Assembly: GCA_045132495.1 (NCBI GenBank)
Contig: JBGUSK010000137.1
Location: 1 to 6,415, forward strand
Source of the DNA: UBA11524 sp045132495
Lineage (GTDB): Bacteria > Bacillota > Clostridia > Christensenellales > Aristaeellaceae
Reading direction: 5' to 3'
DNA: 6,415 bases
The number at the start of each line of letters is the position of its first letter. Within the stretch, counting starts at the first letter, position 1. Shown piece by piece: positions 1 to 5,524 of the stretch. The notes under the pieces were generated by a model. The model had not been told where the DNA came from. It made no database searches and saw only the letters and a list, made by a program, of their open reading frames with translations. The translations under genes and the position numbers were made by a program.

Positions 1-1
1 C

Positions 2-376
2 GCCGCCGGCAGCTATTCCATCCAGGCCAACCCGGCGGATCTCCCCGATGGGTACGAGCTGATGATGGAGGAGAAGCTGGCGGTGACCGTCCATGAGGAT
101 GGCACCACCGATCCTGAAGAGATCGCCTTCTACTACCGTGCCCCACAAAAGAAGGCGACCATCATTGTCAACTATGTCGATCAGAAGAGGAATATCATCG
201 CGAATCCTTTCACGATGGAGCTGACGACTGGCTATCATACCATCAAGGCTGACCCCTCCCGGGTGCCCAGCGGATTCGATCCAGCCAGCGCAAAGCCGGA
301 GCAGGTCTATGTTTCCCGGGAGGGCGAGGCAAAGCCGGACCAGGTGACCCTCGTCTTTGGGCGGCTGGTGTACGAA
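2..376 (+). repeat. Tandem MucBP-like protein repeats (one partial, one complete)
   Basis: The translated 47 residues from base 2 (AAGSYSIQANPADLPDGYEL onward) align without gaps to residues 55-101 of the visible protein (TTGYHTIKADPSRVPSGFDP onward). Shared features are an aromatic-x-I-x-A-[ND]-P start, P-[DS]-G-[YF], V-x-V, a D/E-G turn, a Pro-acidic pair and a closing hydrophobic strand. The complete unit begins at about residue 31 with ATIIVNYVD, which resembles the first strand of MucBP domains. The unit is about 72-76 residues. The left edge cuts one unit, so more copies may lie upstream. Confidence 0.7.
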
Positions 377-2431
377 ACGCCCATCCCCGTTGGCGAGAAT
401 GTATACCGCTATGCAAATGTGACCGGCAACAGCGTGGCCCTGCGCTCCGAGCCCAGCACCGCCCGCAAGGACACGGTGGTCAAGCGCGTGAAGGTGAACT
501 CGAAGGTCTATGTCCTGGAGGAGCTGTACAACAGCGACCATGAGGTCTGGGCAAGGGTCATTGTGGACGGCCAGGAAGGCTTCATGATGAGCGAGTTCAT
601 CAGCATCATGACCCAGGTGGAAAGCGACGCCTATGCTGCTGGCAGCACCCCGGCGCCCACCTTCACGCCCACCCCCACGATGACGGCTACGCCCACTGCC
701 AGCCCCACCGCCAGTCCGTCGCCCAGCCCGACCTGGGAGCCCACGCAGGCCCCGATCGAGCTGATCACCCCGCCCGCCACGGAAGCCCCCACCCTGGAGC
801 CGCTTCCCAGCGAGAGCGCCACGCCCACCGCTTCCCCCAGCCCCACGCCCTATGTGGGCTACGCCCTCACCACCCGGGCCACTGCACTGCGCACCGGCAT
901 CAGCGCCTCGGATATGACCGTGATCCAGAGCCTGGCGGCCAATGAGCTGGTCAATGTGGTCAATCAGGTGCCCGACCCGATGACGGGCGACATGTGGGCC
1001 ATCGTGTCCACGCTGAACAAGCAGGCGGGCTTCGTTCAGGCGTCGGCCCTGCGCCAGATCACCGACAAGGAGGCAGAGCCCTATCTGCTCTTCTGGGAGG
1101 CGCAGAATAAGACCCCCGAACCCACCAAGCTGGCCACCGCTACACCCGAGCCGCCCCAGATGGAGGGCTACGGCGTGGTGCTGGGTGCTGATGTGCCCTT
1201 CCGCCAGATGGCCAGCGAGTTCAGCCGGATCATTGACAATCTGCAGGCTGGCACCATTGTATACATCACTGGTCAGACCCCGGCGGACGGCCAGTACTGG
1301 CATTCCGTGAACTACGAGGGATATTGGGGCTATATCCGCGCCGACCTGGTGCGCATGCTGACCATCGCCGAGGAGGAGGAATACCTCGACCGGCTGAACA
1401 GCACCCCCACGCCCGAACCTGTGACCACCAATCTGCCCTTTGACCAGAACGGATTGTCTTCCTACGGCTATGTGGACGGCAGCTCCGTCAATTGGCGCGA
1501 AGGACCGTCTACCGGCGCCAAGCGCATCGGCGAACTGAAGCGTTACGCCTTCTGTTTGGTGCTGGGCAGCGAGCAGGTGAATGGCGTGACCTGGTACAAG
1601 GTCAGCTACGGCGACAAGACTGGCTACCTCCACGGCGATTTCTTCAAGCAGATGACCATCTCCGAGCTGGAGGGCTTCCTTGGCAGCGACGAGTATCTGC
1701 AAGGCATTGCAAACAACTCCGCTTCCGGCGATTCCTCCATGGACGATGTGGGCTTCACCGGCACCGGCGGCATCGTGTCCGCAGAGGATCAGTGGGTGAA
1801 CAAGAACCCGGATGTGTACGCCAGCTTTGCGCCCTTCAATCCCATCGCGACGGTTGCGCCCATCCAGACCACCCCGACCCTGGAGCCCCTGCCAGGCTGG
1901 ATCACGCCCGTGGCCACTCCTGTCCCGACGCACACGCCCACCTTCAATCCGCTGCCCGATGTGACCTACCCCACCGCCGATAACGGCGAGGGCGGCTCGG
2001 CAGTCATCTGGGCTGTGGTGATCGGCCTGCTGCTGCTGGCGGTCGGCGGCGTGTTCGCCCTGGTGCGCTATCAGCAGAATCGTCGCCGCATCGCCATGCG
2101 CGCTGCCCAGCGGCGTGCTCAGGCGGCCCGTGCCCAGCAGATGCAGCAGCGTCCCTACGCCCGCACGACGGTTCAGGGGCAGCCCCGTACCGGCACGTAC
2201 CCCAATCAGCAGACCCAGGTGCGTCGTCCGGTTCAGAATGGCACGGCGGAGCAATCCGCCAGCCAGTACACGCCCTACACCGAGCAGCAGCAGTACGGCG
2301 TATATGCGCGCCCCACGGCACAGCACGGCCAGGAAGATGGTGCATCCGCGCCCCGGGTCGGCCGACGCACCGCGTACCGGCAAGCCCAGCAGAATGCTGA
2401 GCAGAACAGCGAGAGCAACTTCGACGCATAA
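2..2431 (+). CDS. MucBP/SH3-repeat surface protein with C-terminal membrane anchor (5' end outside window)
   Basis: The reading frame is open to the left edge, so the first Met in view (base 62) is internal and the gene starts upstream. Counting from that Met (789 residues visible), the order is: MucBP-like repeats to about residue 104; four SH3b-like domains at about 112-184, 264-335, 369-435 and 467-535; Thr/Pro linkers at about 195-263, 351-366, 446-456 and 590-640; one hydrophobic segment at about 646-668; then a basic, Gln/Tyr/Ala-rich tail to 789 beginning RYQQNRRR. The positive residues after the membrane segment predict the repeats outside and the tail in the cytosol, which would require an unseen N-terminal signal peptide. 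No LPXTG sortase signal is present. MucBP modules occur in adhesins and SH3b domains often bind cell wall, so a wall-associated or adhesive role is inferred. No catalytic domain is visible; one could lie upstream of the window. Confidence 0.85.
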   Translation, partial: AAGSYSIQANPADLPDGYELMMEEKLAVTVHEDGTTDPEEIAFYYRAPQKKATIIVNYVDQKRNIIANPFTMELTTGYHTIKADPSRVPSGFDPASAKPEQVYVSREGEAKPDQVTLVFGRLVYETPIPVGENVYRYANVTGNSVALRSEPSTARKDTVVKRVKVNSKVYVLEELYNSDHEVWARVIVDGQEGFMMSEFISIMTQVESDAYAAGSTPAPTFTPTPTMTATPTASPTASPSPSPTWEPTQAPIELITPPATEAPTLEPLPSESATPTASPSPTPYVGYALTTRATALRTGISASDMTVIQSLAANELVNVVNQVPDPMTGDMWAIVSTLNKQAGFVQASALRQITDKEAEPYLLFWEAQNKTPEPTKLATATPEPPQMEGYGVVLGADVPFRQMASEFSRIIDNLQAGTIVYITGQTPADGQYWHSVNYEGYWGYIRADLVRMLTIAEEEEYLDRLNSTPTPEPVTTNLPFDQNGLSSYGYVDGSSVNWREGPSTGAKRIGELKRYAFCLVLGSEQVNGVTWYKVSYGDKTGYLHGDFFKQMTISELEGFLGSDEYLQGIANNSASGDSSMDDVGFTGTGGIVSAEDQWVNKNPDVYASFAPFNPIATVAPIQTTPTLEPLPGWITPVATPVPTHTPTFNPLPDVTYPTADNGEGGSAVIWAVVIGLLLLAVGGVFALVRYQQNRRRIAMRAAQRRAQAARAQQMQQRPYARTTVQGQPRTGTYPNQQTQVRRPVQNGTAEQSASQYTPYTEQQQYGVYARPTAQHGQEDGASAPRVGRRTAYRQAQQNAEQNSESNFDA
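395..1687 (+). repeat. Four SH3b-like modules, each followed by the same short helical cap
   Basis: Each module contains SH3b hallmarks: a strand with V-x-[LFW]-R (VALRSEPS, TALRTGIS, VPFRQMAS, VNWREGPS) and a closing G-[FY] strand (EGFMMSEF, AGFVQASAL, WGYIRADL, TGYLHGDFF). Directly after each closing strand comes an x-[IM]-T-x-x-E-x-x-x-[YF] segment (IMTQVESDAY, ITDKEAEPYL, LTIAEEEEYL, MTISELEGFL), predicted to be a short acidic helix. Modules 1-2, 2-3 and 3-4 are separated by Thr/Pro-rich linkers. The modules are diverged in sequence, so they are old duplications rather than a recent DNA repeat. Confidence 0.72.
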
Positions 2432-2437
2432 CCCCAT

Positions 2438-2471
2438 GGACGGCAGCTTCCTTGCAGGCTGCCGTCCTTTT
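2438..2471 (+). terminator. Rho-independent terminator of the surface-protein gene
   Basis: A perfect 10-bp stem, GGACGGCAGC (2438-2447) with GCTGCCGTCC (2458-2467), encloses a 10-base loop and is followed by TTTT then GTGTG. It begins six bases after the TAA stop. The U tract is short, but the stem is strong and the position is right. Confidence 0.85.
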
Positions 2472-2479
2472 GTGTGCAC

Positions 2480-2527
2480 AAAAAAAGACGCTGACCGGGG
2501 TCTTCGACCCAGCTGTACGTCAGCGTC
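2480..2527 (-). terminator. Rho-independent terminator of the trkA-trkH operon
   Basis: On the minus strand a 9-bp stem, GACGCTGAC (2527-2519) with GTCAGCGTC (2495-2487), is followed at once by seven T (2486-2480). Inside it a second hairpin, GGGTC-GAA-GACCC (2510-2498), forms, leaving an uneven internal loop of 8 and 2 bases. It starts nine bases after the trkH stop and faces the surface-gene terminator, so transcription from both sides ends in the same 90 bases. Confidence 0.9.
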
Positions 2528-2536
2528 CGGGATGAT

Positions 2537-3982
2537 TCACTTGCGCCACATGGCGGGATGGAACAGCGCCAGCATCGGGAAGATCTCCAGACGGCCGGCC
2601 AGCATCAGGAAGCTGGAAAGCAGCTTCCCAAAGGGCCCGTAGCCTGAGAATCCGCCTGCCGGGCCAACAGCACCCAGGCCCGGGCCGACGTTGCTCACAC
2701 AGGTCAGCGCGGCGGTGAAGTTGGTCTGCACATCAAACTGACCTTCCAGGGACAGCAGCGTGCCGCCCAGCACGATCAGCAGGATATACATGAACATGAA
2801 CACGGCCACCTGATGCAGCGTATCCTCCTCGACAGCCTTGCCTTCAAAGCGAACCACCTGCACCTTGCGGGGCTGGATGGTGCGGCGCACCTCGCGCAGG
2901 CCTTGCTTGCACATCATGCCGACGCGGCAGAGCTTCATGCCACCCGCGGTGGAGCCAGCACAGGAGCCGGTGAACATGATGGCCAGCAGCAGCATTCTGG
3001 CTGCGATGGGCCACAGGTTGAAATCAGCCGTGGCATAGCCGGTGGTGCTCACGATGGATGCAACCTGGAAGGCACTGTAGCGCAGCGAGGTGAAGAAATT
3101 GCCGTATTCGGGCAGGATGAACAGGGTGATCAGCAGCGTTGCGCCGCCGACGATGCCCAGGAACCAGTGCAGCTCTTCGCTCTTGAGCGCATCCTTCCAG
3201 TCGCCGGTGATGAGCTTGTAGTACAGCGCGAAGTTCACGCCGAACAAGAGCATGAAGATGGTGGTCGTCCATTCGATCCACGCCGAGCCGAAGTGACCGA
3301 TACTGGCGCCGTAGTTGCTGAAGCCGCCGGTGCCAGCTGTGCCCAGCGCGTGGATGGCAGCGTCATAGGCGTTCATGCCGCACAGAAGCAGCGCGACGAA
3401 GTCGAGCACCGTCAGCGCGCCGTAGATCAGATAGAGGATCTTCGCGGTGTCGCCCATGCGGGGAACGATCTTCGAAAGCGTCGGGCCGGGGGATTCGGCA
3501 CGGACAAGATGGCTGGTGCGTCCAGACATCTGGGGCAGCAGCGCCAGCGTCAGTACCAGCACGCCCATACCGCCGATCCAGTGGGTAAAGGAGCGCCAGA
3601 ACATGACGCCATGGGGCTGACCGTCGATCTGGGTCATGATGGTTGCGCCGGTGGTGGTGAAGCCGGACACGGCCTCAAACAGCGCGTCCACAAAATTGGG
3701 GATCACGCCGCTGAACACGAAGGGCAGCGCGCCGAACACCGACATCAGCAGCCAGGAAAGGGAAACCACCAGGAAGCCTTCCCGGGCGCGCAGATTGGTG
3801 TGCTCAGTCTTGGTGAAGAGCCGCATGGGCCCGCCGATGAGAAGGAGCAGCAGGATCGTCCAGACGAAGGCCATCGCGTCGCCCTCGCCGTAGCCGATTG
3901 CAATCGCCAGGGAGGGGAGCATGGCTGCCGCCTCCACCAGCAATATGGCGCCCAGCAGTCGGAATAGCAGCTTTACATTCAT
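2537..3982 (-). CDS. trkH: TrkH-family potassium uptake channel subunit
   Basis: A 481-residue polytopic membrane protein, the usual length for TrkH, which forms the potassium translocation pore. The four-fold membrane-pore-membrane (MPM) design shows in four filter loops, each with a key Gly: SGFTTTGAT (106-114), GTAGTGGFS (214-222), STTGYAT (312-318) and SNVGPGLG (430-437). Other family signatures are HWIGGMGVLVLTLALLP (134-150), the intramembrane gating loop region GSCAGSTAGGMK (339-350) and the late GRLEIFP (463-469). The ATG overlaps the trkA stop as ATGA; a GAGG (3996-3993) lies ten bases upstream within the end of trkA, so translational coupling is likely. It should act with TrkA, its cytosolic regulator. 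All filter glycines are present, so the protein looks functional. TrkH rather than KtrB is chosen for its length and its two-RCK partner; the families are related. Confidence 0.95.
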   Translation of the reverse strand: MNVKLLFRLLGAILLVEAAAMLPSLAIAIGYGEGDAMAFVWTILLLLLIGGPMRLFTKTEHTNLRAREGFLVVSLSWLLMSVFGALPFVFSGVIPNFVDALFEAVSGFTTTGATIMTQIDGQPHGVMFWRSFTHWIGGMGVLVLTLALLPQMSGRTSHLVRAESPGPTLSKIVPRMGDTAKILYLIYGALTVLDFVALLLCGMNAYDAAIHALGTAGTGGFSNYGASIGHFGSAWIEWTTTIFMLLFGVNFALYYKLITGDWKDALKSEELHWFLGIVGGATLLITLFILPEYGNFFTSLRYSAFQVASIVSTTGYATADFNLWPIAARMLLLAIMFTGSCAGSTAGGMKLCRVGMMCKQGLREVRRTIQPRKVQVVRFEGKAVEEDTLHQVAVFMFMYILLIVLGGTLLSLEGQFDVQTNFTAALTCVSNVGPGLGAVGPAGGFSGYGPFGKLLSSFLMLAGRLEIFPMLALFHPAMWRK

Positions 3983-5343
3983 TTCTTGATAACCTCGTTC
4001 AGATCGGAAATGCCGCTGGCAGTAGAAATGATGACCACATTGTCGCCAGCATCGATCACGTCATCACCGAAGGGAACGATGACCTTGCCCTTGTGCAGGA
4101 TGATAGCCACCAGCGCGCCCTTGCGGACGGAGAGGTTCTTCAGCGGGATGCCGATGTAGGGATCGCCCTTCTTTGCGATGAACTCAAGGGCCTCGGCCTT
4201 GCCATCCACCAGTCGGTAAAGCTTCTGGATGGTGGTGCCGCGGGCGTTGACGCGGGCGCGGACGTAGCGCAGCAGCGTATTGCAGGTGATGATGCGCGGG
4301 CTGACCTGATTCTCCAGGCCAAGGTTGGCGATCACGTCCTTGTAGGCATAACGGTTGGTCTTCACGACCACCTTGGGCACGCCATGGGTCTTGGCGTACA
4401 GACCGGTCATCAGGTTTTCCTCGTCCCGGTCGGAAAGGGCGATGAAGGCGTCCATTCCGGCGAGATTCTCCTGCTCCAGCAGATCCTGATCAGTACCGTC
4501 GCCCTCAATGATGTCCGCATGGGGCAACTGCTCGGAGAGCACCTTGGCCTTCTCCGGATTGTGCTCGAACATCGCCACGCGGATGCCCATCTTCTCCACC
4601 ATCTTTGCCAGATAGTAGCTGATGCGCCCGCCGCCCAGAATCATCACGTCCTTGACGGGTTTGGCGCTGCGGCCGATGTGGCGGAAGAACGCCGTCACCG
4701 TGATCATATCGGCGGCAACGTGGACGCGGTCACCGGGCACAATGGTGAAATCGCCGCCGGGGATGACGACCTCGCCATCCCGTTCCACGGCGCAGTACAG
4801 CACCTTGGGCAGGTCGGAGTGGCGGGACGTGAGCTCCTTCAGGGGCTTGCCGACGATCACGTCCTCCTCGCGGGCGAGGAACTCCACCAGCTCCACGCGG
4901 CCCTTGGCGAAGGGCTCGACGTTGTTGGCGAAGGGATAGCGCAGCATGCGGGAGATTTCCTGCGCCGTGGCGCGCTCCGGGTTGATGGTCATATCGATGC
5001 CCAGCTCATGCTGGAGCACCTGCAGGGATTCGTTGTATTCCGGGTCGCGGATGCGGGCAATGGCAAACTTCGCGCCCAGGTTTTTGCCGATCAGGCAGCA
5101 GAGCATGTTGATCTCGTCCGTGGCAGTGGCGGCGATGATGATGTCCGCCCGCTCCACCTCGGCCTCCATCAGTGTAGACGCATTCGCGCCGTTGCCATGC
5201 ACGCACATGACGTCCAGGTTGTCCTCGGTCTTCTTGATGACGTCATCATTCTGGTCGATGATGGTAATGTCGTGTCCCTCGCGCAGAAGCTCCGTTGCCA
5301 GGGTATGACCGACCTTGCCGTCGCCGACGATCAGGATACGCAT
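3979..5343 (-). CDS. trkA: TrkA, double-RCK regulatory subunit of Trk potassium uptake
   Basis: A 454-residue cytosolic protein with two tandem RCK (KTN) units, the usual TrkA design (the single-unit homologue is KtrA). The first Rossmann fold has GDGKVG (7-12) with acidic Asp30 at the end of the second strand, the NAD(H)-binding pattern. The second, from about 231, has GGGRIS (237-242) with Glu260; its third Gly is replaced by Ser. RCK_C lobes lie at about 138-218 and 368-451, the second with the ILHKGKVIVPFGDDVIDAGD-type strand-turn pattern. TrkA binds TrkH from the cytosol and gates it in response to nucleotides. The ATG at 5343 is chosen over the in-frame TTG at 5349, because AGGAGG (5358-5353) is nine bases from the ATG but only three from the TTG. 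It is the first gene of the operon and overlaps trkH by four bases. Confidence 0.95.
   Translation of the reverse strand: MRILIVGDGKVGHTLATELLREGHDITIIDQNDDVIKKTEDNLDVMCVHGNGANASTLMEAEVERADIIIAATATDEINMLCCLIGKNLGAKFAIARIRDPEYNESLQVLQHELGIDMTINPERATAQEISRMLRYPFANNVEPFAKGRVELVEFLAREEDVIVGKPLKELTSRHSDLPKVLYCAVERDGEVVIPGGDFTIVPGDRVHVAADMITVTAFFRHIGRSAKPVKDVMILGGGRISYYLAKMVEKMGIRVAMFEHNPEKAKVLSEQLPHADIIEGDGTDQDLLEQENLAGMDAFIALSDRDEENLMTGLYAKTHGVPKVVVKTNRYAYKDVIANLGLENQVSPRIITCNTLLRYVRARVNARGTTIQKLYRLVDGKAEALEFIAKKGDPYIGIPLKNLSVRKGALVAIILHKGKVIVPFGDDVIDAGDNVVIISTASGISDLNEVIKK
3993..3996 (-). promoter_or_regulatory. Ribosome binding site of trkH inside trkA
   Basis: GAGG on the minus strand lies ten bases before the trkH ATG and within the last codons of trkA. 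The site is short and slightly far, which fits reliance on ribosomes finishing trkA at the ATGA overlap. Confidence 0.5.
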
Positions 5344-5352
5344 ATTCAATGG

Positions 5353-5358
5353 CCTCCT
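5353..5358 (-). promoter_or_regulatory. Ribosome binding site of trkA (decides the start codon)
   Basis: A full AGGAGG on the minus strand has nine bases to the ATG at 5343-5341 and only three to the TTG at 5349-5347. This supports the ATG and a protein beginning MRILIVGDGKVG. Confidence 0.9.
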
Positions 5359-5362
5359 AATA

Positions 5363-5386
5363 ATGCGTACGCGGAATTTGCCGCAT
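5363..5386 (-). other. Small hairpin potential in the trkA leader
   Basis: The leader between the predicted start of transcription and the ribosome binding site contains two overlapping inverted repeats: GCGG/CCGC (5384-5381 with 5374-5371, loop of six) and ATGCG/CGCAT (5386-5382 with 5367-5363). They share their left arm, so only one can form at a time. The stems are short and the leader is only about 35 bases before the ribosome binding site, so this is a weak call and not a recognised riboswitch. Confidence 0.3.
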
Positions 5387-5394
5387 ACATATCT

Positions 5395-5423
5395 ATTATA
5401 TCACAGATGTACCAAAATGAAAA
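5395..5423 (-). promoter_or_regulatory. Housekeeping-type promoter of trkA-trkH
   Basis: On the minus strand a perfect TATAAT (5400-5395) is preceded by TG one base upstream (extended -10, TGATATAAT). TTTTCA (5423-5418) sits 17 bases upstream as a partial -35 (four of six to TTGACA). Start of transcription is expected near 5388, about 45 bases before the trkA ATG. Confidence 0.8.
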
Positions 5424-5427
5424 CTGG

Positions 5428-5456
5428 TTTATCCACAGGTGATGCCTGTGGATAAA
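5428..5456. promoter_or_regulatory. 12-bp perfect inverted repeat containing two consensus DnaA boxes
   Basis: TTTATCCACAGG (5428-5439) and CCTGTGGATAAA (5445-5456) are exact reverse complements around the spacer TGATG. Each arm holds TTATCCACA, the consensus DnaA box: 5429-5437 on the plus strand and 5447-5455 on the minus strand, facing each other nine bases apart. The repeat lies between the ATP-grasp terminator and the trkA -35 element, at about -40 to -68 from the predicted transcription start, where an upstream regulator would bind. The repeat and consensus matches are seen directly; DnaA binding is inferred. It could instead be the operator of an unknown dimeric regulator. Confidence 0.6.
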
Positions 5457-5460
5457 TATC

Positions 5461-5491
5461 AAAAAAGCGCGGCCCGGTTGGGGTCGCGCTT
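5461..5491 (-). terminator. Rho-independent terminator of the ATP-grasp gene
   Basis: On the minus strand AAGCGCG (5491-5485) pairs with CGCGCTT (5471-5465). The stem extends inward through one G-T pair and three G-C pairs (5481-5484 with 5472-5475) to a five-base loop. The outer A-T pairs run into TTTTTT (5466-5461). It lies 34 bases after the TAA stop and should keep transcription of the ATP-grasp gene out of trkA. Confidence 0.92.
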
Positions 5492-5524
5492 GAAAATGAT
5501 GCAGCTTATTTGAAAGCTTCTGTC

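Noticed and set aside
646..855. Repetitive CCCACC/CCCAGC-rich DNA as a possible simple repeat or CRISPR-like array
   Set aside because: The units are irregular and follow codons of a Thr/Pro/Ser linker in the surface protein; there are no fixed repeats and spacers.
2115..2642. 175-codon plus-strand frame overlapping the end of the surface gene, both terminators and the end of trkH
   Set aside because: It crosses two terminators and two real genes, and its Arg/Ser/Pro-rich translation is typical of an out-of-frame GC-rich reading.
2813..3967. 384-codon open frame on the plus strand opposite trkH
   Set aside because: It is antisense to a complete TrkH gene, and its Gln/His/Glu/Gly-rich translation is the complement of membrane-protein codons with no domain or ribosome binding site.
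5350..5400. Cyclic di-AMP or other riboswitch in front of the potassium uptake operon
   Set aside because: Such riboswitches control potassium transporters in many Bacillota, but the predicted leader here is only about 45 bases, too short for any known class.
3898..5442. 514-codon open frame on the plus strand opposite trkA
   Set aside because: It lies antisense to a clear TrkA gene over nearly its whole length, has no ribosome binding site or recognisable domain, and its His/Asp/Gly/Ala/Leu-rich composition is what antisense frames of GC-rich genes give.
5428..5456. The 12-bp inverted repeat as a second terminator of the ATP-grasp gene
   Set aside because: Neither strand has a U tract directly after the hairpin, and a strong terminator already lies just before it at 5461-5491.
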